A stretch of DNA of 40,098 nt, from positions 1 to 40,098 of IMG/VR virus record IMGVR_UViG_3300045741_000359; one strand, given 5' to 3'. The stretch's first letter is position 1. Each line of letters begins with the position of its first letter. The position numbers and the translations under genes are program-made. Source of the DNA: a virus. Below are positions 1 through 7,255 of this stretch, in pieces. The notes under the pieces were generated by a model. The model made no database searches. It was not told the origin of the DNA and worked only from the letters and a program-made list of their open reading frames with translations.

Positions 1-240
1 AGCGTCATGGACAGCGTCAGGGACAGCGTCTGGGACAGCGTCAGGGACAGCGTCAGGGACAGCGTCATGGCCAGCGTCATGGACAGCGTCATGGACAGCG
101 TCAGGGACAGCGTCGGGGACAGCGTCAGGGCCAGCGTCAGGGACAGCGTCGGGGCCAGCGTCGGGGACAGCGTCAGGGCCAGCGTCAGGGATAGCGTCAG
201 GGCCAGCGTCATGGACAGCGTCAGGGCCAGCGTCAGGGAC
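1..240 (+). repeat. 12-bp coding tandem repeat, left-edge part (20 units)
   Basis: Twenty consecutive 12-bp units of the form AGC GTC x y encode Ser-Val-x-(Asp/Ala). The x codon is only AGG, ATG, GGG or TGG and the y codon is GAC or GCC, with one GAT at about 190-192. Ser and Val codons never vary. The array runs to the window edge and resumes at 39905-40098, so it is one array cut by the linear break. True copy number cannot be read because an assembler may have collapsed it. Confidence 0.95.
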
Positions 241-912
241 AGCGGGTATGGTCAGCACGATGCCGCCTGGATCGCTTTCTACAATTTCTTCCGCGAAGTG
301 TGCGGGTTGCGTGAGCAGACCGAACGACTCGAAGGGCTGCGACTGATCTGCCAAAATGCCGGCTGGTTCCTTCCGCACGCGAAGATCTGCTGGATATCCG
401 AGCGCCCTTCGGTCCTCAAGCGTGACGACCGAGGCCGTCTGCACTGTGAGGACGGCCCGGCAGTGGGCTATCCCGATCGCTGGTGTATTTACGCCTGGCA
501 CGGCGTTCGCGTTTCTCAGCAAGTCATCGAGCGACCGCAAGAGCTCACCGTTGCCCAGATCCAGAAAGAAGAAAACGCAGAAGTGCGGCGAGTGATGATC
601 GATCGCTATGGGCAGGCACGCTACCTGCTGGACGCTGGCGCGAAGAAGATCGCCGAGGACGAGTTCGGCGAACTTTACAACGTCGAGGTTCCGGGCGATG
701 AGCCGCTCGTGATGATTAAGGTGTTGAACTCGACACCCGAGCCCGACGGCAGCAGCAAGCCTTACTTTCTGCGGGTGCATCCCCAACTCCGTCCCATGCT
801 TGGCGGGAGCGAGATCGGGGCGCCGCAAAAACTGACACCGCTAAACGCTGTTGCTTCGACGTTCGGTCTAACCGGCAAAGAGTACCTGAAGCGCTTGGTC
901 GCCCAGAGCTGA
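1..912 (+). CDS. DUF6745-type repeat protein, C-terminal part (gene split by window edge)
   Basis: This is the 3' portion of a gene that starts at 39656 and crosses the window boundary. About 80 residues of Ser-Val-x-Asp/Ala repeats are followed by a globular domain of about 220 residues. That domain begins GYGQHDAAWIAFYNFFREVC and continues with LHCEDGPAVGYPD, IYAWHGVRVSQQVIERP and EEN-EVRR-MIDRYG blocks, then a VPGDEPLVMIKVLNSTPEPD block. From memory this layout matches DUF6745 proteins of bacteria and phages, whose biochemical role is unknown. The frame is open from base 1, so the first in-frame ATG at 7 is a repeat codon rather than a start. Joining the two window ends directly shifts the frame; an overlap of two bases (AG) restores it. 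An HNH gene follows 23 bp downstream. Confidence 0.8.
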   Translation, partial: SVMDSVRDSVWDSVRDSVRDSVMASVMDSVMDSVRDSVGDSVRASVRDSVGASVGDSVRASVRDSVRASVMDSVRASVRDSGYGQHDAAWIAFYNFFREVCGLREQTERLEGLRLICQNAGWFLPHAKICWISERPSVLKRDDRGRLHCEDGPAVGYPDRWCIYAWHGVRVSQQVIERPQELTVAQIQKEENAEVRRVMIDRYGQARYLLDAGAKKIAEDEFGELYNVEVPGDEPLVMIKVLNSTPEPDGSSKPYFLRVHPQLRPMLGGSEIGAPQKLTPLNAVASTFGLTGKEYLKRLVAQS

Positions 913-935
913 GTGATTTGAGGATTTATGAATTT

Positions 936-1379
936 ATGAATGCAGCAGACAAATCGATGGCCGCGATGCGGAAGCAGGTGCGCGAGCAGGATGAGATCTC
1001 GCTCGTCAACAAGCGTGCTTACAGCATCTTCCGCAGCATGCTGGAGAAGGCTCGCGATGAGAAGCGCGACTCGGAGATCGACTTCGATGTCGAGAAGCTA
1101 CGAGCGGAATCTCGAAACTGCCGCGGCACCGCATGCCGCTGGTGCGGGCGAACGATCACCGCCAAGAACTTCTCCTGGGATCACCGCATCCCGACTTCGC
1201 GGGGCGGGACGTATTCGTTCGAGAACCTGCAGCTGGTGTGCTCGGTGTCGAACGGCCAAAAAGGGAATATGACCGTCGCCGAGTTCTCAGAACTCCTGGC
1301 GCTGATCAAAGTGTGGGACGAGAAGGCAAGGGCTGATGTGCTGCGCCGGTTGGGCCTGGGCGCGAGATGGAGGAGCTGA
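936..1379 (+). CDS. HNH endonuclease-type protein
   Basis: The 147-residue product has a helical N-terminal half and a C-terminal HNH core. A CRWCG knuckle is followed by FSWDHRIPTSRGG (catalytic His in DHRIP), SFENLQLVCSVSN and QKGNM. This is the usual Cys-containing HNH fold with Asp-His, Asn and a terminal metal-binding position, although the second CxxC is reduced to one Cys. ATG 936 is chosen because GAGGA lies at 920-924; an in-frame TTG at 918 would add six residues without a better ribosome site. It lies between the DUF6745 gene and a small Zn-binding gene, with which it shares a TGATG overlap. HNH proteins of this size in phages can nick DNA, aid packaging or act as homing-type nucleases; which applies here is unknown. 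Confidence 0.8.
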   Translation: MNAADKSMAAMRKQVREQDEISLVNKRAYSIFRSMLEKARDEKRDSEIDFDVEKLRAESRNCRGTACRWCGRTITAKNFSWDHRIPTSRGGTYSFENLQLVCSVSNGQKGNMTVAEFSELLALIKVWDEKARADVLRRLGLGARWRS

Positions 1380-1654
1380 TGTCGAAATTCCCTGAGACCG
1401 TAGAAGGCGCGGAGTGCGCCGGCTACAAGTTTGTGAGCTGCTCGCACTGCAAAGGCTGCGGCAGAACCATCGAGTGGTATTCGACGCCGCTCGGCAAGCG
1501 CATCCCGATCGACGTCGTCCCGGCGGATGCTGATCAACTGCAGCCATTCAATCCGCATTGGACGTCATGCCCGAAGGCGGCCGAGTTCCGCAAGCAGATG
1601 CAGCAAGCCAAACTTCCCGCACAGCCTCAGCAGATGAGCTTCGAGCCAAAATAA
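1379..1654 (+). CDS. Small Zn-ribbon-like phage protein
   Basis: The 91-residue product starts at ATG 1379, which overlaps the HNH stop (TGATG). The excellent site GGAGGAG precedes it; an in-frame ATG at 1367 would place the start before that site. The sequence has CSHCKGCG, then IEWYSTPLGKRIPIDVVPA, then HWTSCPKAAEFRKQ. The pattern of a CxxC/CxxCG knuckle, a strand with GKR-P-D, and a final Cys-Pro is one I recognise from many small phage proteins annotated only as hypothetical. A single metal site is likely. It is the last gene of the rightward transcription unit and faces the end of the late operon across a hairpin. Confidence 0.75.
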   Translation: MSKFPETVEGAECAGYKFVSCSHCKGCGRTIEWYSTPLGKRIPIDVVPADADQLQPFNPHWTSCPKAAEFRKQMQQAKLPAQPQQMSFEPK

Positions 1655-1677
1655 AAGGCCCGGCTTTCACCAGGCCT
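1648..1677 (-). terminator. Intrinsic terminator of the late operon
   Basis: Read on the minus strand, AGGCCTGGT-GAAA-GCCGGGCCT forms a 9-bp stem (three G-U pairs) with a GAAA tetraloop, followed immediately by TTTTATTTT. It lies in the 50 bp between the convergent stops at 1654 (+) and 1704 (-). The plus-strand side lacks a U tract, so it mainly ends leftward late transcription. Confidence 0.85.
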
Positions 1678-1703
1678 GCTCTCGCCCTGCCATGTTACAT
1701 ACG

Positions 1704-2420
1704 TCACTTCGGCGGTGGGTTCGATCCCTGCTCCAGCTGCGCAATAAACGCCGCTGCGTGGTTGCGCGTGTCAGCATCCTCGTCGAGCGCGCCTTGCTGT
1801 AGCTGTTCGTCGGTCAAGGATCCATCCGACCGCGCCTGCAGGATCAGCTTCGCAATCCCGTTGAACGCCATCAGCAGTGTCGCAATCCCCGCAGCATCGA
1901 GCCCGGCCCGCTGGACCGGCAACGCCGGATCCGGCAGCCCAGAGTGTGATGGCTGCGCTCCGAGGCCTGCCAGCAACCCCTGCAACGTCGTAAGTCCCGT
2001 CTGAATGCTCTGATAGATCAGATCGAACTTCGCCTTCGCCGTGGCGCTTTTGATGTGCAGCACGCCTTGGTCGTTCAACTTGTCGATCTGCCCCACCAGG
2101 TCGTTGAACCAACCGACGACCAGAGCCGAGTTTGAACTATTGAGTGTCGACAGTCCCTTTATCTTCGCAACGAAGGCATCGTTCGCGAGCGATGAGTCGG
2201 ACGCCCACTGTGCGAGCGCCCGCGCTTCTTCCTTGTCGAGCTGGCCGACGGAATACTGCTGCTCGACTATGGCTTCGAATTCATGGAGGTCGTCGGCCAC
2301 TTGCTTTGCGGCGCGGTTGGCTTTGTGCAGATCAGACCCGCTGCACATGAATGCGGGCAGAGTGAGGCTCATCGCCAGGATGAGTCCAAGATAGAACACC
2401 GTGCTTTTTGGGTGTTTCAT
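1704..2420 (-). CDS. Secreted or lipoprotein-like protein at the end of the lysis cassette
   Basis: The 238-residue product begins with a Sec-type leader: Lys-rich start, hydrophobic residues 8-24, then PAFMC-SGSD. Cys26 could be lipidated, but AFM-C is not a canonical lipobox. The mature part is alpha-helical with Asp/Glu/Lys-rich heptads (about residues 30-110), a Pro-rich hinge near residues 155-170 and a second helical part. AGGAG lies about 8 bp before ATG 2420. It is the last late gene, directly after the lytic transglycosylase, which suggests a lysis or envelope role such as an outer-membrane spanin-like subunit. It is longer than usual for an o-spanin. No confident family match. Confidence 0.7.
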   Translation of the reverse strand: MKHPKSTVFYLGLILAMSLTLPAFMCSGSDLHKANRAAKQVADDLHEFEAIVEQQYSVGQLDKEEARALAQWASDSSLANDAFVAKIKGLSTLNSSNSALVVGWFNDLVGQIDKLNDQGVLHIKSATAKAKFDLIYQSIQTGLTTLQGLLAGLGAQPSHSGLPDPALPVQRAGLDAAGIATLLMAFNGIAKLILQARSDGSLTDEQLQQGALDEDADTRNHAAAFIAQLEQGSNPPPK

Positions 2421-2436
2421 GGGTGTTTCTCCTGTT

Positions 2437-2880
2437 CTAGTAGTAGTGCGGCAGGCGCGCGAGCACTAGGTCCGGGTAGGTGAGATCCCCGCCCCCATTG
2501 TAGGCGAGCAGAGCTTCCACATCGAAAGAATGCTTGTCAAAGCACTGCCGCAGTTTCTTGCAACCGTAATCGAGGCCAACGTCCGGATCGCACAGTTCGG
2601 AGAGAAATCTGCCGGCGAATCCGAGCTCGATCGCCACTTCGCCCATGATCTGCATCAGGCCGAACGACATTGCCTTCGTCAGCTCAAGCGTCGTCGGCGC
2701 CTCGGGCAGAGTAGGGTGAATGTAGCGCCGTTCGAAAGCTGGCTCGAAGCGGATCGCCCAAGGGTTCCAGCCGGATTCCTGCTCGGCCACGGCGCAGACG
2801 AGAGCCGGATCGAGCAAGTGCTTGGTCGCATACTTTGCACCGAGAGCGCGCCTGGCATCGAGCGTCGATAGGTCGATCAC
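2437..2880 (-). CDS. Lytic transglycosylase endolysin (SLT/goose-lysozyme fold)
   Basis: The 147-residue, single-domain protein would cleave the MurNAc-GlcNAc glycosidic bonds of peptidoglycan. The SLT signatures are in order: catalytic Glu35 in EQESGWNP (33-40), SFGLMQIM (72-79), a DPDVGLDYGCKKL stretch (98-110) and ALLAYNGGG (123-131). There is no signal peptide and no cell-wall-binding domain, so export would need the neighbouring holin. The start is GTG at 2880, overlapping the upstream stop as GTGA. It sits between the spanin-like gene and the secreted protein, completing a lysis cassette. Confidence 0.88.
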   Translation of the reverse strand: MIDLSTLDARRALGAKYATKHLLDPALVCAVAEQESGWNPWAIRFEPAFERRYIHPTLPEAPTTLELTKAMSFGLMQIMGEVAIELGFAGRFLSELCDPDVGLDYGCKKLRQCFDKHSFDVEALLAYNGGGDLTYPDLVLARLPHYY

Positions 2881-3164
2881 TCACGACCTCGTGTCTGTTC
2901 GGCTTTTTTCTTGAGGTATTCGCCGTCGTGCATGAGCAGCCAGGTCTCGATGCGCTCGGTGCGATCATCGACGACCCTGATTTGTTTGACCACGTCGTCG
3001 AGATGCTCCTGCTGGATTGCCTGCTGCTTGTCGATGGCGTGCCACACCATGAACGCGGCGATCAGAATCGTGGTCAGGTGGATGAGCGTGCCGACGTTGA
3101 AGGTGAAGTCCCAGCGCACTCCACGTGCGCCGACAGTGGGGGCGGGATAACCGTCCTCGGTCAT
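2877..3164 (-). CDS. Single-pass membrane protein with coiled coil, spanin-like
   Basis: Starting at ATG 3164 (GGAGG about 12 bp upstream) gives 95 residues: a short N-terminal segment, one membrane helix around residues 22-41 (GTLIHLTTILIAAFMVW), and then a charged helical tail with coiled-coil spacing (QQAIQQEHLDDVVKQIRVVDDRTERIE). The frame is open further upstream, but that part overlaps the preceding gene and looks non-coding. Topology and position next to a holin candidate and an endolysin fit an inner-membrane spanin (Rz-like) or an accessory holin. No sequence family is recognised. Confidence 0.65.
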   Translation of the reverse strand: MTEDGYPAPTVGARGVRWDFTFNVGTLIHLTTILIAAFMVWHAIDKQQAIQQEHLDDVVKQIRVVDDRTERIETWLLMHDGEYLKKKAEQTRGRE

Positions 3165-3168
3165 CTGG

Positions 3169-3390
3169 CTACTGGCCTCCGGTTTTCTGCCCGTTGCGAT
3201 ACCAGGCAACGAGGAAGCCGGCTGTGCCGAGCAGCGTGCGCGCTGCCGGCGGTATGGCTGCGTAGCCGTGGTTGACCAGCTCATGAAATGGCGAGTAGCC
3301 GAGATAAGCTGCCACCAGGCCTGTGCCGACGAACGCGATCCAGTGCGTCGCCTGCGTGTGTGTGTCCATCCAAGACTTCAGTGGATCCAT
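3169..3390 (-). CDS. Holin candidate, two membrane segments
   Basis: The 73-residue protein has two hydrophobic helices, about residues 16-32 (HWIAFVGTGLVAAYLGY) and 49-64 (ARTLLGTAGFLVAWYR), with a short soluble N terminus and a charged C terminus. Small size, two membrane spans and placement at the head of the lysis cassette fit a class II-like holin that forms the membrane lesion releasing the endolysin. GTGAGGAC lies just before ATG 3390. The assignment rests on topology and context only. Confidence 0.6.
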   Translation of the reverse strand: MDPLKSWMDTHTQATHWIAFVGTGLVAAYLGYSPFHELVNHGYAAIPPAARTLLGTAGFLVAWYRNGQKTGGQ

Positions 3391-3409
3391 GTCCTCACCC
3401 CCAGTGACA

Positions 3410-4381
3410 TCAGTCGTGAATTGCGGTGCAGTTGTAACTTCCCGTCGCAGCTGAAGCCGTCAATGCTGCAATCGTGATCGTGAATGTCCCCGTCGACTTG
3501 CCCACCGAAGACACCACCGGCACAGCGGTCGGCGTGTCGAGCGTGCAGGTTAAGGTGTAGTTCGTGTCGGCGAACGGATTGCCCGCCCAGCTCTGAGCTC
3601 CTGAGGTGCAAGTGGCGCCCACCGACGCTGCGGTCGAGCACCCGACGGCACCGCGTTTGTGTTTGACGCCCGTTCCGGAATTGTTGATGCCATTATCGAA
3701 GCGCGGCACGCCCGTCGCGAATACTGCCGGCCCGGTGGCGACGAAGTTCGCCACGTTGAAGCTCGGGCCGTTAGCGGTGACGTTGCCAGTGAAGCCAACT
3801 GAGCCCGTGAAGGTTGGACTGCCGCCGACTTGGCCGCCCATCTGTGCGCCGGTCGAGAAGTTGAGGGTGCCTGCTGCGCCGACGTTCAGCTGGGAATTGA
3901 AAGTTACCGGCGCCTGGAAGGTATTGATCCCGGTAAATGCGTTCGTCGAGGTCAGCGACGCCGGCGAGACCAACGAGACGTTCGAGGTGGTGATGGTGGT
4001 CTGCTGCGCGCTGCCGATGTCGAAGCTCAGCGCCCCCGCAGGGATCTGGAAGGGGAACACTTCGCGCTTGTTGCCAAAGCTGTCATAGAGCGCTGCGATG
4101 TAGTAAGTGCCCTTGATGGGCATGTCGCCATTCGAGGCGAGAGTTGCCGTCGAAGGCAGGTGTCCGTCGACCACCGTCCAGGGCGGAATGCTTGGCACTA
4201 CCACGTTGCCGGATCCGTCGGTCATGCCGGCGAAGGGGAAGGTGACGACGAGCTTGCCCGTCCACCTGGTGCCGGTCGGAGTCACCAGGGAGCCAGTGAC
4301 GGGAACCTGTGCAGCCCAAGCAGAAGCGGCCAGGAAGGCCACCAGGACGATCGCCAGCGCTCGGAAGGGGTATCGGGTCAT
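3410..4381 (-). CDS. Secreted fibre-like protein with signal peptide
   Basis: Starting at ATG 4381 (GATGAGG about 7 bp upstream) gives 323 residues. The leader MTRYPFRALAIVLVAFLAAS ends in AWA-AQVP, a good signal-peptidase I site. Residues about 25-120 form a beta-rich domain with GTYYIAALYDSFGNKREVF, resembling carbohydrate- or collar-type fibre N termini. Residues about 130-225 are Thr/Ser/Gly/Asn-rich with repeated short beta strands (FTGINTF, PTFTGSVGFTGNV), as in trimeric tail fibres, and the C terminus is Cys-containing and beta-rich. A rightward in-frame extension of 17 residues is possible but lacks a ribosome site. The role is probably receptor binding or surface decoration. Confidence 0.7.
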   Translation of the reverse strand: MTRYPFRALAIVLVAFLAASAWAAQVPVTGSLVTPTGTRWTGKLVVTFPFAGMTDGSGNVVVPSIPPWTVVDGHLPSTATLASNGDMPIKGTYYIAALYDSFGNKREVFPFQIPAGALSFDIGSAQQTTITTSNVSLVSPASLTSTNAFTGINTFQAPVTFNSQLNVGAAGTLNFSTGAQMGGQVGGSPTFTGSVGFTGNVTANGPSFNVANFVATGPAVFATGVPRFDNGINNSGTGVKHKRGAVGCSTAASVGATCTSGAQSWAGNPFADTNYTLTCTLDTPTAVPVVSSVGKSTGTFTITIAALTASAATGSYNCTAIHD

Positions 4382-4482
4382 CTTTGCCTCATCTTCGCCC
4401 CAGCGGGGCGGGAAAGTGGGTTGTCGTGGCATCCTGGGCGAAGAGTCTATCGCCTTTTGCCGTCTGTTCGCCTTTACGGGAG

Positions 4483-4498
4483 TGTTCCACGTGGAACA
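4483..4498. promoter_or_regulatory. parS-like perfect 16-bp palindrome
   Basis: TGTTCCACGTGGAACA is a perfect inverted repeat with the CACGTG core and flanking GTT/AAC of bacterial chromosomal parS sites, the centromere-like sequence bound by ParB (consensus close to TGTTTCACGTGAAACA; CC/GG versions are known from Pseudomonas). It lies in the non-coding stretch between the fibre gene start (4381) and the rightward gene at 4554. No parA or parB gene is present, so any ParB would be host-encoded. No second full copy was seen. Confidence 0.75.
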
Positions 4499-4553
4499 TT
4501 TCTTCGCTTTTTCTTCTCTTGCCTCGTAAGCTATTGATTTTAGGTGGGAGCGG

Positions 4554-4784
4554 GTGCACGATTTTGAGGTGTTCTGGGCTGGCTTCCAATTCGCGCTGGG
4601 CGGCCTGCTGGCTTATCTGGCGCTACGGTTCGCTTGGAGACGCATTCCATTACTCGCCCGCCGCACCGTAAAGGGTGTCGACCATGCGATGACGTCATTC
4701 CGTGAACGCGACTGGGCTTGGGTTTGTCTCGTTCTTCTTGGCATCGTTGGCGCAATCTATCAAGTGATCGGCCCTTCAAAATGA
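4554..4784 (+). CDS. Small two-span membrane protein, opposite to the late operon
   Basis: The 76-residue product starts with GTG 4554 behind AGGTGGGAG. Two hydrophobic helices are visible, about residues 6-26 (WAGFQFALGGLLAYLALRFAW) and 51-72 (WAWVCLVLLGIVGAIYQVI), joined by a basic loop (RRIPLLARRTVKG). It is the only rightward gene inside the 30-kb leftward late block, and its stop overlaps the end of the convergent KTSC gene by 9 bp. This fits a moron or an antiholin or accessory holin expressed separately. No family is recognised and no convincing promoter was found. Confidence 0.5.
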   Translation: MHDFEVFWAGFQFALGGLLAYLALRFAWRRIPLLARRTVKGVDHAMTSFRERDWAWVCLVLLGIVGAIYQVIGPSK

Positions 4785-5831
4785 ACGCGGCTCTGTCGGC
4801 TTCACCGGGACGCCGTTCTTCTTGACCAATGGGTTGTTGGCCTTAATCGCCTGCCATGCTTTCCCCTTCGACTGCGCGTTCTGAAAGGTGGCAGCATCTT
4901 CCCGTGAGATGTCTCCGTAGGTGTAGGTTTTTCCGTTCGCATGGATGTGCAGCTCATTGGCTTGCGGGTCGTACTTGAACGAGGTCACCGCTGTCGATTC
5001 AACCGGGGTGTGGCCTTCGGGAATAGCCGGTTTCACTGGCGCAGCTGCGAAGGGTCGCGTCTGTTCTCCAATCGACACGCCCGGCTGTACGGGTTTATTG
5101 CCTACCGCATCACGCAGTAAGTCGTCGAGCTTCTTCGAAAGTTGGGCTGCGTTATTTGACTGTGATGGCTCCGGGGTGAACGGTCGAGGCGCTTCGGCGG
5201 CTGGCATTGGCGCTGGCGGCTGTGTCGGAATGGTCAGCCCTGGCGGTTTCGCCACCGGAGCGGGAGGCGGTTCCGGCCCGCGCAGCGCATCAAGCACATC
5301 GGTCGCAAACTTCACGCCGGGAACTTTGTTCAATAGAACCTTGCCCACGCGGGACACCATGCCGGGACCTTCCGACTTCAGCAGGAACGGCCGCGGCGCC
5401 GTGCTTGTTGCTTCCCGCAGCGAGCCAAGCTCATCTTCGGGTGCCATCATTAAAGCCGCGTTCTGAATCGGCGAAGTCAGATCAAATGGGCGTCCCGTCG
5501 CCTTGCGGTACATCTGGATTCCGAGGTTAACAGCGTTCGGACCTTTGTTCCCGAACGTGCCCTGAAACATTCCGGTTGCGGCTTGCGCGGCAGCGTCTGT
5601 AGCTGTGTCGCCCGGTGACGTTCCCAGCTCTGGGCCGCCCAGCAGGAATTCCTTATTCGCACCCGTCATCGGATTCGGCGGCGCTGGCACTGCTGGCGCG
5701 GCGAGGTCGGAGTACTGCGGGTACTTCGCCAGCACTTTCTTCGTCAGCATCGCGTCGTCCATGTCGTCATACGCGCCGGGATGCAGGGCGCGAATCTTAT
5801 CGACGAGCGGATTAAGGGCTGGTGTGCTCAT
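4776..5831 (-). CDS. Virion or ejection protein with C-terminal KTSC domain
   Basis: The 351-residue protein has a short helical N terminus (VDKIRALHPGAYDDMDDAML, typical of ejection proteins), a Gly/Ala-rich middle and a long Pro-rich linker (about residues 185-275). The C-terminal KTSC domain follows: VESTAVTSFKYDPQANELHI, then GKTYTYGDIS and AQSKGKAWQAIKANNP. KTSC domains are small beta-rich modules of unknown function, often in phage. The start overlaps the upstream stop as ATGA. It is the most distal of three consecutive proteins that look like internal virion or DNA-ejection proteins. A second KTSC protein is encoded at 35557-35787. Confidence 0.7.
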   Translation of the reverse strand: MSTPALNPLVDKIRALHPGAYDDMDDAMLTKKVLAKYPQYSDLAAPAVPAPPNPMTGANKEFLLGGPELGTSPGDTATDAAAQAATGMFQGTFGNKGPNAVNLGIQMYRKATGRPFDLTSPIQNAALMMAPEDELGSLREATSTAPRPFLLKSEGPGMVSRVGKVLLNKVPGVKFATDVLDALRGPEPPPAPVAKPPGLTIPTQPPAPMPAAEAPRPFTPEPSQSNNAAQLSKKLDDLLRDAVGNKPVQPGVSIGEQTRPFAAAPVKPAIPEGHTPVESTAVTSFKYDPQANELHIHANGKTYTYGDISREDAATFQNAQSKGKAWQAIKANNPLVKKNGVPVKPTEPRSF

Positions 5832-7255
5832 CGGATTCCCAGCGGATCAGCAGCGGAAGATTTGCCACCTTTCGGTGCCGGAGTGAACGGGCGATTCCCT
5901 GCAGGCGCACCGACGCCGCGAGACCGAGCGAGGTCTTGCGCGAACGTCTTCGTGCTGTTACGCGCTGCTTGAATGCTGGCCAGCGTAGCCTCTGGGCTGT
6001 TGAGCATCCCCGCCATGACCGCATCGGCTGCCGTGCCTACGTGTTGAGCGTTGCGCATGGCGTGCGCCCCGACTGAGGCCATGCCGAGATATTCGCGAAC
6101 GGCTTTCAGCCGAGCGACATCCGGGTCGCTTGTGCCGATGAACTGCTTTAGCTGAGTCGCCCTGCCTGCAACTGGACCGAACAAATCAGGTCGTCGTTTA
6201 ACGATTTCCTCGAGCTGGTCGAGGTTTTCGTTCATGTTCGTGGCGAGATCAGCGCGCCGCTGCTCATCCGCGTTCGGTTTTCCGAGTTCTGCCGATGGCG
6301 TCATCGTGCCTTGCGGGACTTTCACCCCTGGGCGAAGCTCCATGACTGTGCCATCGGGCGATATAGCAAGCTGCTGCGGCTCGCGCTGCGGCGGCTGGTG
6401 GTTTATCGCGTAGGCACGTTGAGCCTCTGCGATGGTCGCGCCCTTGTGCGTCCGCTGATATTCATCAGTAAACTGTTGCTCGGCGTTGTCAGGCTTCTGA
6501 TCCTTTTCGTATGCGACCCCTTGGTCGACGTCGTAGCGCTGCGACTTCGGGTTGTAGGCCATGACGTGCGGCTTGCCATCCGCTTGCACTATGGTCTGCG
6601 TCGCGGGTGCCTGGTTCTTCGCGTTGGTGATGGCCTGCGCGTGGGCTTTGTAATAGTCGGTCTCAGCCGTGCGCAGCGGCAGCTGCAACTGGAACTCGCG
6701 TTCTTTTTCTTGTTGCGCGAAGTCCTGCTTCTGCGCTTCGAAGTCGCGCTCGCGCTGTTGCTCGGCTTCTTTCAGCAGCTCGGCCCTTCGCGCCAGTTCC
6801 TGCTGCGCTGCGGTCGCCTGCGCCTGGTGAATACCCTGCGCCGCTCCAGCGGCAGCTGGCAAGCCACGTACGCGCCCAGCAATTGCCACGGGCAGCGCGG
6901 TCGTCAGCACTTTCGCCAGAGCCTGCTTCCAGTTCTGCGGCGGGGTCACGCCGGTCGCAGGAATGGCGTTTGCCTGGTCTTCGAGTTGCTGCGCGCGCGG
7001 ACCAGGAGTCAAGACGAACGGCTTCAGGTTCTGCGGCACGCCGAGAGATTCGGGCCCGAGCGGAGAAGAAGCAGCCGCATCAGGCGCGAAGTCGCGCATG
7101 TCACCAGGCGAACCGTCAGGCGAGTCCGGCACCGGGATCGGCGGCAGGGCGCTGACATCCTCAGGCGCTTGCTGGCCGCCAGAGGCCTGCTGAAATAGCG
7201 CCTGCAGGAAACGCTTCTGTGAGTTCGGGTCGAGAACCGGAGCGTATGCGCTCAT
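5828..7255 (-). CDS. Putative internal virion / DNA-ejection protein, coiled coil
   Basis: The 475-residue protein has a Pro-rich, disordered N-terminal third, a short hydrophobic stretch near residues 115-140 (ALAKVLTTALPVAIAGRV), then about 80 residues of strong coiled coil rich in Gln, Glu, Arg and Ala (QQELARRAELLKEAEQQRER onward). The C-terminal third is helical. The sequence NQAPATQTIVQADGKPHVMA is a small beta insertion. Overlaps of 4 bp couple it to the genes on both sides. Composition, size and place between the hub and lysis genes fit the ejection proteins of podoviruses; no specific family is recognised. Confidence 0.65.
   Translation of the reverse strand: MSAYAPVLDPNSQKRFLQALFQQASGGQQAPEDVSALPPIPVPDSPDGSPGDMRDFAPDAAASSPLGPESLGVPQNLKPFVLTPGPRAQQLEDQANAIPATGVTPPQNWKQALAKVLTTALPVAIAGRVRGLPAAAGAAQGIHQAQATAAQQELARRAELLKEAEQQRERDFEAQKQDFAQQEKEREFQLQLPLRTAETDYYKAHAQAITNAKNQAPATQTIVQADGKPHVMAYNPKSQRYDVDQGVAYEKDQKPDNAEQQFTDEYQRTHKGATIAEAQRAYAINHQPPQREPQQLAISPDGTVMELRPGVKVPQGTMTPSAELGKPNADEQRRADLATNMNENLDQLEEIVKRRPDLFGPVAGRATQLKQFIGTSDPDVARLKAVREYLGMASVGAHAMRNAQHVGTAADAVMAGMLNSPEATLASIQAARNSTKTFAQDLARSRGVGAPAGNRPFTPAPKGGKSSAADPLGIR

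Noticed and set aside
1-240. Diversity-generating retroelement target
   Set aside because: Part of the substitution pattern fits adenine mutagenesis, but no reverse transcriptase, template repeat or Avd gene exists in the window, and T/G changes at the second base of the third codon do not need it.
4540-4779. Minus-strand 79-codon ORF
   Set aside because: Antisense to the two-span membrane gene, Arg/Pro-rich, no ribosome site.
6311-7198. Long plus-strand ORF of 295 codons
   Set aside because: It is antisense to the coiled-coil ejection protein, Leu/Arg-rich, and has no ribosome site; a typical shadow in high-GC DNA.
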